46,765 bases of DNA. It comes from an uncultured Alphaproteobacteria bacterium. Its GTDB lineage: Bacteria > Pseudomonadota > Alphaproteobacteria > RF32 > CAG-239. Shown here piece by piece: positions 27,011 through 36,477 of the stretch. Position 1 is the first letter of the stretch. Every line of letters starts with the position of its first letter. The notes below the pieces were generated by a model, which was not told where the DNA came from, did no database searches, and saw only the letters and a list, made by a program, of their open reading frames with translations. A program made the position numbers and the translations under genes. The stretch is taken from the NCBI GenBank assembly GCA_949297145.1, contig CASFQO010000008.1, positions 1 through 46,765 on the forward strand, in the 5' to 3' direction.

Positions 27011-27568
27011 ATGTCAGTAGAAGTTAATCAAGAAATTGCAGAGGCGCTAGCAACACAGGAAGTGCACGAGGAAGTTTTTTATCAAAGTGCAGAATTTTGG
27101 GTTGCGATGGCATTCTGTTTGGTAATGGCTGCTCTATTAAAGCCGCTTTTAAAAGTAGGGAAAAATCTTATTACGAAACGTATAATACGGATAAAAAGAG
27201 AATTCCAAGAGGCAGAAAATTTAAAGCTAGAAGCACAAAAATTATATGCAGAATATGAAAGAAAGTTTATTAATACAGACAAAGAGGTTGCAGATATAGT
27301 TAAAGAGCAAGAAAATGCGATAGAAGAAATAAAAGAAAAAAAAGAAAGAGAGATGAACTTATATTTGCAGCGTAAATCCAGTGAAGTGGATAGTAGAATA
27401 GAACAAGAGCTAGAGCAAGTTGAAGAAGAAATAAATCACCTCATAAGTGTGAGGACAGAAGCAATATTGTCATCCGTGATTAGTTCAAAATTAACTAAGT
27501 CAGATTATAATCATCTAATAGACAGATCAATAAACCAAATAAAAGAAGGTTTGGCAACACACAAATAA
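27011..27568 (+). CDS. atpF: F0F1 ATP synthase subunit b
   Basis: A 185-aa protein with an N-terminal membrane segment preceded by EEVFYQSAEFWVAMAF (about residues 20-45) and a long charged coiled coil. It partners b' in the peripheral stalk. It is the last F0 gene; F1 genes are not in this window, which fits the separate F0 and F1 operons of alphaproteobacteria. The PilT-like gene follows after 17 nt. Confidence 0.92.
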   Translation: MSVEVNQEIAEALATQEVHEEVFYQSAEFWVAMAFCLVMAALLKPLLKVGKNLITKRIIRIKREFQEAENLKLEAQKLYAEYERKFINTDKEVADIVKEQENAIEEIKEKKEREMNLYLQRKSSEVDSRIEQELEQVEEEINHLISVRTEAILSSVISSKLTKSDYNHLIDRSINQIKEGLATHK

Positions 27569-27585
27569 AATATTCGGAGACACCC

Positions 27586-28533
27586 ATGGAGCTCTTACAA
27601 TATAGTTTTTCAGACTTATATATAAATTCAAATAAAGATTTTTATATTTCGGATGAGAAATATGCCAATAGTTTAAAAAGAGTAGAGCCAAGTGATAAAG
27701 AAGAATTTTGTGAGCAACTTTTTTTAATAATGCATCAAAACAGCTCCTATTCAATGAATTATAAAGGTACTTTTTTCCGCGTAGAAAATGTACTAAGCGT
27801 CAATGGCGAGTTATACTGTTTAAGAAGAATGCCACTGACGATACCGAGCATACACAATTTAGGTTTTGATCATCGTTTTGTACAATATATGCTATCACTT
27901 TCATCTCAAAGCGGCTTAATAATTTGGGGCGGTGCAACAGGATCAGGAAAGACAACGTCGATATCAAGCTTATTAGCAGAATACTTAAACCTTGAAGGCG
28001 GATTTGCTTATACGATTGAAGATCCTGCAGAAATGCCTCTGGAAGGTGAATATCAATCATTTAATGGCTCTATTGGCTTTTGTAAACAAACGGAAGTCCA
28101 AAATGACAACTGGAGGGAGCCTTTGAAATCGGCTCTTCGCTCAAAACCACGATATATTTTAATCGGTGAAATAAGAACACCTGATGCAGCATGCGAATGC
28201 CTACGAGCTTCGATTTCTGGACATTTAGTATTAACGACAATTCATGCTAGCTCTATTACTGACGCATTAAGCTCCTTGGTAAAATATGCAAGTTTCAGTA
28301 TGAGTGAAAGCTCAGCTTATGACATCTTGTCTAGAGGTATTTTAGCTGTAGTTAAACAAGACTTGGTCGGAACAGAAAATCATAGAAAACCTAAAATTGA
28401 GACTCTATTTGCAAATCCGGATTTAAACAAAGGGTGTTCTGTACGTTCTATTATACGTAGTGGTAAACTAAATTTAGCAACGTCAATAGAAATGCAGGCA
28501 GCGAGATTAGCACAGTCCTTACCAATTTTTTAA
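27586..28533 (+). CDS. PilT/DotB-like secretion ATPase
   Basis: A 315-aa hexameric-type traffic ATPase. Walker A is GATGSGKT (residues 116-123), the Asp box is TIEDPAEMPLEG, Walker B contains YILIGEIR (Glu195), and the His box is SGHLVLTTIHA. Its size and lack of an N1 domain place it with PilT and DotB/TraJ rather than PilB/GspE, so it could retract a pilus or energise a type IVB-like transporter. It directly follows atpF with a good GGAGA site and converges on the pil cluster. Its function with that cluster is inferred from position. Confidence 0.85.
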   Translation: MELLQYSFSDLYINSNKDFYISDEKYANSLKRVEPSDKEEFCEQLFLIMHQNSSYSMNYKGTFFRVENVLSVNGELYCLRRMPLTIPSIHNLGFDHRFVQYMLSLSSQSGLIIWGGATGSGKTTSISSLLAEYLNLEGGFAYTIEDPAEMPLEGEYQSFNGSIGFCKQTEVQNDNWREPLKSALRSKPRYILIGEIRTPDAACECLRASISGHLVLTTIHASSITDALSSLVKYASFSMSESSAYDILSRGILAVVKQDLVGTENHRKPKIETLFANPDLNKGCSVRSIIRSGKLNLATSIEMQAARLAQSLPIF

Positions 28534-28551
28534 TGTTTCAAAAGAGTAGCA

Positions 28552-29145
28552 CTACTTTAGTGTCCATAGAACACTATTTTGCCCATTTTGGCATAAATCT
28601 TTGCTTGAATACTTTTGAACGGGAAGAGGATAATCCCCGCCCCATGTGTAAATATAATCGCCGGAAGAGTTATGGATTGTAATTTTTTCTAAGGCAAGTA
28701 AATTTTCTTCAGATAACTTTGCCTCAACGTATGAAATACATTGAGCCTTATTCAAATTAGGCAGGATAATATCAAATGTATCAGATCCAGGAGAAACTGG
28801 TTGTGCGTCAGCACCTTCTCCAAATAAAACTTTATAGTCACCAGGCAGAATAACATCGTTACCAATACGAAAATCAGAAGGAATAACATTATTCTCAGTT
28901 AGAACTTGAGTCGATAATTTCCAATAATCAGGTTTACTTTGATAATATGTTCTAATTTCATCTGCAATTGCAAAAATGGAAGTTATGTTTTGAGATAAAA
29001 TTCTCCGCGATGCCGAGCAAGAATAAAGAATAAACAAAACCAGCAAGCAAGGAAGAGCAAATTTAAGAACAATGATGTAATTATGACTTAAAAAATCTCT
29101 TCCTTGAGCAACATAAACGGACAGATTAGAAATATCAATGCTCAT
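28552..29145 (-). CDS. pilS: PilS-like type IVB pilin without a canonical prepilin motif
   Basis: The 197-aa protein has one hydrophobic segment (about residues 22-43) followed by a helix and a C-terminal domain resembling PilS: AIADEIRTYYQSKPDY, then IPSDF, a single Cys-x8-region (LNKAQCISYVEAKL), and a terminal second Cys with a Trp near the end (LCQNGQNSVLWTL). No Gly-[FWM]TLxE prepilin-peptidase site precedes the hydrophobic stretch, and the conserved Glu5 is absent. The ATG at 29145 has AAAGAGAA upstream; an ATG at 29214, 4 nt after pilR, is an alternative. It is last in the pil run, in the place of pilS in R64. Confidence 0.65.
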   Translation of the reverse strand: MSIDISNLSVYVAQGRDFLSHNYIIVLKFALPCLLVLFILYSCSASRRILSQNITSIFAIADEIRTYYQSKPDYWKLSTQVLTENNVIPSDFRIGNDVILPGDYKVLFGEGADAQPVSPGSDTFDIILPNLNKAQCISYVEAKLSEENLLALEKITIHNSSGDYIYTWGGDYPLPVQKYSSKDLCQNGQNSVLWTLK

Positions 29146-29218
29146 TAATTTCTCTTTATAAGAAGCAAAAATATTCATAATCTTTAAGCATAAGATTTTA
29201 CATTTATTTTGCATCGTA

Positions 29219-30340
29219 CTATCCCATAGCGCTGGTAATTTGGTCTTGCATTTCAAATACGCCAAATACGGCCCAAGCAATAATACCGGAAATTGCAAAC
29301 ATTGCAACCATGTTCAAAATAGAAGCTTTTTGTTCAACAGCCTCAGCAGATTCGTCAAGCCAATCATTAGCCAAACGATCAAGAGCCTCTTCAAAGTTGT
29401 CAAGTTCTGCATAAATTCTCAAATCGGCAACAATATCTTTATCTGGAAAATTTAATTTCGTTTTAGATAAGGCTTCACCAAGGTTGTCACCATTTTTAAT
29501 AAAGTCCATTGCTTTATCAATACGTTCCTGCAAGTAACGATTCGATTCTTTTCGTAACGAAGTGAGCGCTACAGAAATAGGCACCCCACCTTTAATTAAT
29601 GCTGATAAGGAAAGCAACCAAGTGATACCCATAAACATTTTATACAAAGACCAAGGCGGGCAATCATCAATAGCTTTTCTTGTCGGACCAGTCCAAACGC
29701 CAATTGTAGCATAAATAAGTAAGAATAATACGGGAAAAAAGGCAAAAGCAATTAACCAGTTTTTTTGAATCCACAATGAAACAGCAACCAAATCCTTAGC
29801 AGTGCCGGTCCAACGTGCATTAGGCGCCGCATCCATCATTGGTGGAACCATGTAAGCACCAATGGCGTAAATAACCAAAACGGACATAAGTAACAAGAAG
29901 GACGGATATGCAATAGCTCCGATAATAGGCTTTAACATTTTATCCGTACCTTCAGCAACACGAATCAAATTCATCAGAGCGCTTTCAAGGTCAGACATAT
30001 CACCAACCGAAAGCATCAATCGCTCACGACTAGGAGCCCATCCTTTCAAAGCATCTGAAAACGCATAACCATTCTGAAGAGCTTTACCCCAAGAAGCAAT
30101 AGCAATAGCCATTGGTTCGCTAGGATGCTTACCATTATCAGTAATACTGTCATACATAATATCCAGAGCATTCATTAATGAAAATCTGTTTCTGAGCAAA
30201 GATGCGAGTTTTTTATACACTTTAAGTCGAGCCTTACCGGCCATTCCGATTCTAAATTGTGCAAAAGATACTTCCAATGAGCCCAAAGACTTCATTGCTT
30301 TATTAAATGCACCTGCACTTGATTCATCTTTCTTTGCCAT
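29219..30340 (-). CDS. pilR: PilR-type inner-membrane platform protein
   Basis: A 373-aa GspF-domain protein with two cytoplasmic helical domains and three membrane segments (about residues 135-165, 188-215, 350-372). It forms the platform on which the PilQ ATPase works. The motifs GVPISVALTSLRKESNRYL and GDNLGEALSKT match the second GspF repeat. A strong AGGAGG site precedes the ATG, 9 nt behind pilQ. Confidence 0.9.
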   Translation of the reverse strand: MAKKDESSAGAFNKAMKSLGSLEVSFAQFRIGMAGKARLKVYKKLASLLRNRFSLMNALDIMYDSITDNGKHPSEPMAIAIASWGKALQNGYAFSDALKGWAPSRERLMLSVGDMSDLESALMNLIRVAEGTDKMLKPIIGAIAYPSFLLLMSVLVIYAIGAYMVPPMMDAAPNARWTGTAKDLVAVSLWIQKNWLIAFAFFPVLFLLIYATIGVWTGPTRKAIDDCPPWSLYKMFMGITWLLSLSALIKGGVPISVALTSLRKESNRYLQERIDKAMDFIKNGDNLGEALSKTKLNFPDKDIVADLRIYAELDNFEEALDRLANDWLDESAEAVEQKASILNMVAMFAISGIIAWAVFGVFEMQDQITSAMG

Positions 30341-30349
30341 AAAGACCTC

Positions 30350-32029
30350 CTAGTATACAGGACGTTGGTCAATCAAGCCGCACCAACGCTCAACTTCATC
30401 CATATCAATTTGCCCTTTAATCATTCTTTCGATAGCAGCATCCTTCAAGGGTCTTCCATTCAATTCACTAACCCAATAGTCAATAGCTTTAGCTGTTTCA
30501 TTATCTATCATTAAACGTAAGAACCGTGAATCCGGCAAGATAATCTCGTCAACAGCCATACGACCTTTAAAACCTTTATAACCACAAGCTTTACAACCAG
30601 GTCCGCTAACATAAACATTTTCAATGCCATAATCACCTAAAGCATTGCGTAATCTCTCAAACTCAGGAGAACCCTCTTTTGTTTTAATAGATTGTCTGCA
30701 ATTAGGACATAACTTTCTAAATAAACGTTGAGACACAAGACCCTTAACTAATTCTGGGTCATTAAGCAAATAAGGCTGAATACCCATATCACGTAAACGA
30801 GTAACAATAGCAGGAGCTGAGTTCGCGTGCAAAGTTGTCCAAACACCGTGACCTGACAAAGCTCCTTTAAAAGTCAATTCAGCAGTAGATAAAGAACGCG
30901 TTTCACCAACAAGAATAACGTCTGGGTCAGAACGAAGTGCCGCGGACAATGCTTTTGTAAATTGTTCATTTTTTTCTTCTTCTGTGTTAGCATTGGTAAC
31001 AGGCATTTGCCGCGCACCTGGAATAGGATACTCCGGAGGATCCTCCACAGTCAACAAGTTAATTTGATAATTCTTTTCTTGAAGCAACTTAATCATATTA
31101 CGTTGTAAAGTTGTTGACTTTCCAGAACCGGTAGGCCCTGCAACAACATTAAGCCCAACAGCCATACTTCTCATTTTATAGAAAAGATCTTCTTCATATT
31201 TACCAAGTCCTAAAGATCGTAAATCAGAACTACCTTCCGGGTTATCATCAGCGTACAAAAGACGCATAACCAGATATTGAGATCCGAACGCAATAGGATT
31301 AAACTGAAGACGAATAGCCAACACATTGTGTGGCAACATTAACTTACCTTTTGAACCTCGTAAAGGCGTTGAACCTAATTTTTGAGCGCCTTGGAATTCA
31401 TTTTGAGAATAGTTAGAGTCTGAAATATCTGCAGAGGCAAACACAGAACGAACAAAAGCTTCTCCCCACTCCCCACCATATTCATTCTGCTTAACCATAA
31501 TACCATTTTCACGGAAGAGAACAGTCGAAGATGAACCAACAATAATGTGAACGTCGGATACTTTTTTTTGAGATGCACGTTGAATAATATTAATAAAGTC
31601 AATCTGCATCTGCATATCTTCTGCTTCTTCTGCAGATACATCAACAGTACCAGCACCACGTTCAGCATACGCATAGATGGCGGCTATTTCGTTAAGTGTA
31701 ACATAGCGCGGTGCTTTAATTGGAATTTTTCTTCTCTTGACATTTGCTTCAAAGTTATAAACAGCACCATCAAATCTATTATCTTTTGAAACCAAATATG
31801 TACCATCAGAAAAAAGAGCCAACATACGCCGCGTTTCGTTGGTTATTGCAAAATCAGAACCATTTACAGTCAATAATTTGTTGTTGTTTGCAAACAATTG
31901 ATCAAACAGATTAACTTTTTTAGTCTGTCCAGCATTAGAATCATCTTCTTCAAAATTAGATTCCGGTTTTTTAGCCTCCGTCTGTGTTTGCTCTGCGACT
32001 TTATTTTCCTCTTGCTTTTCCTCAGCCAT
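30350..32029 (-). CDS. pilQ: PilQ-type pilus assembly ATPase
   Basis: A 559-aa GspE/PilB-superfamily ATPase that powers pilus extension. The N-terminal ~55 residues are acidic and low-complexity. Walker A is GPTGSGKS (residues 298-305), with an Asp box VEDPPEYPI, Walker B DVILVGETR, and a C-terminal zinc-binding pair of CxxC (LCPNC and GCKACGYKG). It is flanked by pilP and pilR as in the R64 pil operon. A second, shorter ATPase (27586-28533) lies across the convergent junction. Confidence 0.93.
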   Translation of the reverse strand: MAEEKQEENKVAEQTQTEAKKPESNFEEDDSNAGQTKKVNLFDQLFANNNKLLTVNGSDFAITNETRRMLALFSDGTYLVSKDNRFDGAVYNFEANVKRRKIPIKAPRYVTLNEIAAIYAYAERGAGTVDVSAEEAEDMQMQIDFINIIQRASQKKVSDVHIIVGSSSTVLFRENGIMVKQNEYGGEWGEAFVRSVFASADISDSNYSQNEFQGAQKLGSTPLRGSKGKLMLPHNVLAIRLQFNPIAFGSQYLVMRLLYADDNPEGSSDLRSLGLGKYEEDLFYKMRSMAVGLNVVAGPTGSGKSTTLQRNMIKLLQEKNYQINLLTVEDPPEYPIPGARQMPVTNANTEEEKNEQFTKALSAALRSDPDVILVGETRSLSTAELTFKGALSGHGVWTTLHANSAPAIVTRLRDMGIQPYLLNDPELVKGLVSQRLFRKLCPNCRQSIKTKEGSPEFERLRNALGDYGIENVYVSGPGCKACGYKGFKGRMAVDEIILPDSRFLRLMIDNETAKAIDYWVSELNGRPLKDAAIERMIKGQIDMDEVERWCGLIDQRPVY

Positions 32030-32066
32030 ATCGACACCTACAAATACTAATTAAAATAAATTAATA

Positions 32067-33596
32067 TTACTTTTTCTTTTCATCCGTAAGCCCGAGTGTT
32101 GGAACATAGCCATCTATACTTTTTCCGACATATAAATAGTCATCAGTCCCATCTCTACTAAATTTAGCATAATCAGAGCCTATTTCGCTGAGAACATGCC
32201 CAGTTGGAAGTGGCGAACCTACTTTAAGAGACATTGGTTGCCCATTAATATCTATAACATCAACAGACATATCTTTGGCACGACCGCTAATACCCAAAAT
32301 AGCATACTGCGAACTCAATTTTGCCGGAGCTTTTTCCTCCTCTTCAATATTTTCCACATCTTCAATTTGCGATGCCGCTGCAGCATTTGCGGCAGATATA
32401 GCTGCAGCAACAGAAGCATTCTTGCCTTTCAATTCCTCAATAGACTGAGATTGCAGATACAGATTGTTTTTAGCATTTTTTATAATTTGAGCGTCAGCTT
32501 CAACACGTTTGCGTAATTGCTCATTTCGTGCTTTTAGATTTTTAACAATTCTCTCAAAATTTGCACGTGCAGCCTCCGCTACCTGTATATTTTTAGCAGA
32601 TGCCTCTAACACTTTATTAATGCGTTCTTTAAATAAATCAATTAGTTCTTTTTTTTCACCTTCAAGAGCTGCAATCTGCGCATATAAACTTTCTTTTTCT
32701 TTGAGCCACTCTTGCTGATTAACAAGCATTTGATTCATATAGGCATTTAAAAGTTTTCTCTGTTTAAGAACTTCAAAAACCTGTTCTTTATCTAACAAGG
32801 CTTGTTTTTCTTGTAAAACTTGCGCTTCTATTTTTTTCTTTCTCTCTAAATCCTTTAATTTTTGTTCTTCTTTGAGGCGTTCTTGTTCATCAAGATTCTT
32901 CTGACGAATAGCCTTCTGAGCCTCAATTTCATTACGAATTTTCTCACGACGCAATTCTAGCGTCAATAAAGTTGTACTCTTTTCAATTTCAGACATCTGA
33001 GAAAACAAATCACTGTCCATTTGGGACAAAATACTATTGCCAAGCGATTCTACCGGATTCGCTTTGTATTGAATGTCTTTAGGTAAATCTGCATCACTCA
33101 TTGCTGATGAATTTGCAATAGAAGAGCCTGCAGCTGATTCATTTTGTTGTTGTGACGGCACGTTCAAAGATTTCATTTTCAGATCAAAATTAAAATCATC
33201 TTGAGGAGCTGCTGACGCTTGCTGCTCATGAGCCTGCGCAGAAACTTGAGCTGCCTGAGACTGTGTTGCTGCTAAATTATTCGGTGCATCCGCCGGCACT
33301 GCTGCCTTCTGAACTGAGGATACAACTTTCCCATTAGCACCTTTCTCCATACTGGGCTGCAGGGAAGCAGGAGCTGCTTTTTCATTTAAATTCGGAGCAA
33401 TCTTTGCCTGAGAGGGGGATACTAGTGCATTGGCATCTTTATTAACTGCTTGTGAAGTTGTACTCTGTGTAGGAACATTCAAAGCTAAGTTAGCTGCATT
33501 AGCAGATGCATCCGCCACGCTAACTGCATAAGCATTAGCAATGTTAATAACCATAGCAGATACAATTAATCCATAAATTCTACTTTTACTGAACAT
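32067..33596 (-). CDS. pilP: PilP-like pilus protein with long coiled coil
   Basis: The 509-aa protein begins with a signal peptide (SAMVINIANAYA, cleavage near residue 24), then an Ala/Gln/Ser-rich low-complexity region (to about 150), a long charged coiled coil (about 190-400), and a C-terminal domain of about 60 residues (AILGISGRAKDMSVDVID, GSPLPTGHVLSEIG) that resembles the PilP fold. Known PilP proteins are much shorter, so the coiled coil is an elaboration. The ATG at 33596 has GAGGGGAC upstream and overlaps the pilO stop by 11 nt; the longer frame from 33629 lacks a site. Confidence 0.75.
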   Translation of the reverse strand: MFSKSRIYGLIVSAMVINIANAYAVSVADASANAANLALNVPTQSTTSQAVNKDANALVSPSQAKIAPNLNEKAAPASLQPSMEKGANGKVVSSVQKAAVPADAPNNLAATQSQAAQVSAQAHEQQASAAPQDDFNFDLKMKSLNVPSQQQNESAAGSSIANSSAMSDADLPKDIQYKANPVESLGNSILSQMDSDLFSQMSEIEKSTTLLTLELRREKIRNEIEAQKAIRQKNLDEQERLKEEQKLKDLERKKKIEAQVLQEKQALLDKEQVFEVLKQRKLLNAYMNQMLVNQQEWLKEKESLYAQIAALEGEKKELIDLFKERINKVLEASAKNIQVAEAARANFERIVKNLKARNEQLRKRVEADAQIIKNAKNNLYLQSQSIEELKGKNASVAAAISAANAAAASQIEDVENIEEEEKAPAKLSSQYAILGISGRAKDMSVDVIDINGQPMSLKVGSPLPTGHVLSEIGSDYAKFSRDGTDDYLYVGKSIDGYVPTLGLTDEKKK

Positions 33597-34863
33597 AAAT
33601 TGTCCCCTCATAATTCCATACGCCACCATTATAACGTATATTATTAATCTTAAGTCCTGAAAATTTTGTTAACAAAGGCTTCCAAATTTCAGGATCATAT
33701 TTTGAATTAATTTTAAAATTCAAAGCATCATAAATCTTATTGCCTGCCTTTACCTTTCCATTGGTTAAAGAAATAGACATGTTAAGGGTCTGGAATAAAT
33801 CGTTTATCATATTTCGCAACTCTGACATTGTCTTATTAGGAATGGAATTAACCTTTTTGACAGATTGAAAAGGAATAGAAATTGTTACGGAAGTTCCGCG
33901 ATCGTCAACAGATTTATTTGTGAAAGACAAACCAGAATATGATAAAGCCATTTCAATCCATGATAATCTACCAAATTCTCTTCTCCAAGATGTAACTACA
34001 CCAGAAGCAGAACATGTTACGCCACCATTTTTCCATCCTGGAGTTGTGATTGCCACTAGAGACTGCATAGTAGTTCGACAATTATCTAATAGCCAACTAG
34101 TCTCAACCATAGATTCCCAAGGGGCCGGTACAATTTTTTCAACTTCTTTAACAACTTTCTTCTTAGCTCTTCTTGTAACAACTTTATTTTCTTGGGTCTT
34201 TGTTGCAAAAAAAGTATTTGCAATAAACATGACAAGCCAAGCCCCTGCTGCAATAGATAAAACAACAACAATGGCCAATTCTGCACCGCGTAATGCATTA
34301 ATTTTTTCTAATTGAACATCTAGACCCTGAGCAAAAACTTCTGAAATGTCTTTTTGCTCTGTGTCATCGATTCCCCATTCCTTGGGCGCAATTTTACGAG
34401 ACCAATCAGGCACGGAGAGCATAGACATAAATTGTTCGCGAGCATCTTCTTCTTTAACAAAAAGAACATCTCCGTCAGACAAAATAACATCATTTCTAAC
34501 GCACAAATACCAATATCCTGCATCAACCTTAAAGACTGCTAAAAGAGAAGATGCATCGCTCATTGCTGTTACTGCTGCAACAGCTGCAACATTCATTCCT
34601 TTTTTGAACCCCTGGGAAGAAACAGCTAAGCCCAGTTGAGGTGATTTACCATGTTTTACGCAAAATAAATCTGCTCCGACTAAAACATTTTCAGCAGCTT
34701 CTTTGGCATCCAAAAAAGGAGCATCAATATTTTGTAAACTTTCCCAAAAGATGCTGGCGGCATACTGCACCCCATCAACAGTAAAACTGGATGCCCACTC
34801 CTTACTGTTCTCTCGTGAAGAGTCATCTAAAAGCTCTAAATCTTTGTCATCTTCCTCAGCCAC
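33586..34863 (-). CDS. pilO: PilO-like pilus assembly protein
   Basis: A 425-aa protein with an N-terminal cytoplasmic domain of PilO (PilO2/PAP_PilO) type, containing WYLCVRNDVILSDGD, one membrane segment (about residues 194-218) and a C-terminal periplasmic domain. It probably links the platform to the secretin. I place the start at GTG 34863, six bases after AGGAG; the TTG at 34869 directly abuts that site. The Shine-Dalgarno overlaps the pilN stop codon, so translation is coupled. Confidence 0.85.
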   Translation of the reverse strand: MAEEDDKDLELLDDSSRENSKEWASSFTVDGVQYAASIFWESLQNIDAPFLDAKEAAENVLVGADLFCVKHGKSPQLGLAVSSQGFKKGMNVAAVAAVTAMSDASSLLAVFKVDAGYWYLCVRNDVILSDGDVLFVKEEDAREQFMSMLSVPDWSRKIAPKEWGIDDTEQKDISEVFAQGLDVQLEKINALRGAELAIVVVLSIAAGAWLVMFIANTFFATKTQENKVVTRRAKKKVVKEVEKIVPAPWESMVETSWLLDNCRTTMQSLVAITTPGWKNGGVTCSASGVVTSWRREFGRLSWIEMALSYSGLSFTNKSVDDRGTSVTISIPFQSVKKVNSIPNKTMSELRNMINDLFQTLNMSISLTNGKVKAGNKIYDALNFKINSKYDPEIWKPLLTKFSGLKINNIRYNGGVWNYEGTIYVQ

Positions 34864-34872
34864 TGTCAACTC

Positions 34873-36477
34873 CTAAAATTTCATGCGAGATTCCGGCATT
34901 AATGGGGATTCTAATACAACAGGGGTTAATAAAATAACAACAATACTACGTGTTTTTTCAACTTTTTGATGCCCACCCAATAAATTGTTATTAACAGCGC
35001 CTAAGCCCGCCTTATCGCTAGAAGTTTCAACACGTTCATAACCAGAAAGGACAAGCGTTTCTCCGGATTTCAAAGCAACTTCTTGTGAAAAACCTCTTTC
35101 CTCAATAATTGGGTTTTGAATATAACCGGATTCTTCTGAACTATCTAAGTTAACGTTTTCTAAGCTCAATAAATCAGACAAATTCAAACTAAACAACATC
35201 ATCAAACGACCATGGTCCATAATGCGTGGTAGAACATCCAATGTAAAACCTGTTTCAATCTCTTCGGTCTCAACAGTAACATCGTAACTAGCTTCACCGC
35301 CAACAGTACCGTTATTTGTCTTTGTGTATTCCGAAATGTAGTTTTGCGTCTTAACAACTTGGATAGGTGCTGGTTTATTGTTCATGGTCGTAACGGTACC
35401 ACTTGTTACAAGGGTTGTAACACCTTGAGTAGACAAAGCTTGAATAGCCGCATTAACCGTAACATCACCACTTAAAATCTTCATGGACATTCCGCTGTTA
35501 CCGTCGACAAGACCTGTCGGGCCGAAGTTATTATCTCCTAAAGTAATATTACCGCCAGAAGCAGTCCTATCCTTAAAGGCCGCATTTAAGTCAAAACCAA
35601 ACCCTCTTGACTCATCAACTTCAACTTGAAGAACTTTAACGCTAATAGCTACTTGACGAGACAATCTAATATTCTGCTCATTAACAAATTTTGATACTTT
35701 TTTAATTTCTGTAGGCGTTGCTGTAATTGTTAATGTACCATTCATCGGGTCTGTAACCAAGCTTGAACCAGCTCCTAGCATGGATTTTACTGCCGTAACA
35801 ATATTCGCCCACAAATCGATACTCGACACGCCGCTTGTAATACTTCCACCACCGGAAGAACTGCTAACGCTTGCCGTCATAGAAGGCTTTGTAGGGAGTG
35901 TATACAAGGTAAACGTTTTGGTCGTATATTTATAAATATAGATTTCCCCATTCTCATACTTCCACCAAACACCAAAATGGGAGCATACTTCATCTAACAA
36001 GCCACTCAGAGATCCTTTATAAGAAACGAGCATACGAGAAGTGTCTGACCACTTTGATCCGACTTTAGAAACTGTTGGGGCGTTTTTATCAGCAGCAGCC
36101 TTTGCCGCACCTTCCAATTGCGGTGCAAAACGAATTTTTATAGAAGTAATTTGGCTAATCATATTGCCGATTTCATACAAGGTAATCGGACGGTTGCTAA
36201 CCAATGTTACCCCATCAGCTGTCTCAAGATAATGAGGCAGTGGTTTGTCTCCTTCATATTCAATCTCACTGGTATCACCTAACCAAATGTCATCTTTAAT
36301 TCTGATAACATCGGTATCCGCTACTGTTTGAGGTGCTTTTGCATCTTCCTTCCGTTTAATGGTGGCATCAACATCTCTTTCTAACGCGGCATCATAATCT
36401 GTAGGCAGTGAACAAGAAGCTACGCCTAATAGTAAAAAAGTAGCAAACCCAAGTAAACAATTTTTATTAGTACGCAT
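34873..36477 (-). CDS. pilN: PilN-type outer-membrane secretin lipoprotein
   Basis: The 534-aa protein has a lipoprotein signal with Cys22 in GVASC, an N-terminal region, an N0/N1-like domain around residues 90-200, and a C-terminal secretin pore domain (LDVLPRIMDHGRLMMLFSLN, KSGETLVLSGYE, IVVILLTPVVL). It would form the outer-membrane channel for the pilus. The ATG at 36477 is used, with GGAG upstream, and overlaps the upstream stop by 11 nt. Its size and order match PilN of IncI plasmids and TcpC/BfpB relatives. Confidence 0.92.
   Translation of the reverse strand: MRTNKNCLLGFATFLLLGVASCSLPTDYDAALERDVDATIKRKEDAKAPQTVADTDVIRIKDDIWLGDTSEIEYEGDKPLPHYLETADGVTLVSNRPITLYEIGNMISQITSIKIRFAPQLEGAAKAAADKNAPTVSKVGSKWSDTSRMLVSYKGSLSGLLDEVCSHFGVWWKYENGEIYIYKYTTKTFTLYTLPTKPSMTASVSSSSGGGSITSGVSSIDLWANIVTAVKSMLGAGSSLVTDPMNGTLTITATPTEIKKVSKFVNEQNIRLSRQVAISVKVLQVEVDESRGFGFDLNAAFKDRTASGGNITLGDNNFGPTGLVDGNSGMSMKILSGDVTVNAAIQALSTQGVTTLVTSGTVTTMNNKPAPIQVVKTQNYISEYTKTNNGTVGGEASYDVTVETEEIETGFTLDVLPRIMDHGRLMMLFSLNLSDLLSLENVNLDSSEESGYIQNPIIEERGFSQEVALKSGETLVLSGYERVETSSDKAGLGAVNNNLLGGHQKVEKTRSIVVILLTPVVLESPLMPESRMKF

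Noticed and set aside
28541-28562. AGTAG/CTACT hairpin between the PilT-like gene and pilS
   Set aside because: The stem is only 5 bp with a 2-nt loop and poor T run; too weak to call a terminator.
29146-29307. N-terminal extension of the PilS-like gene starting at 29307
   Set aside because: It would overlap pilR by 89 nt and has no ribosome binding site; starts at 29145 or 29214 are better supported.
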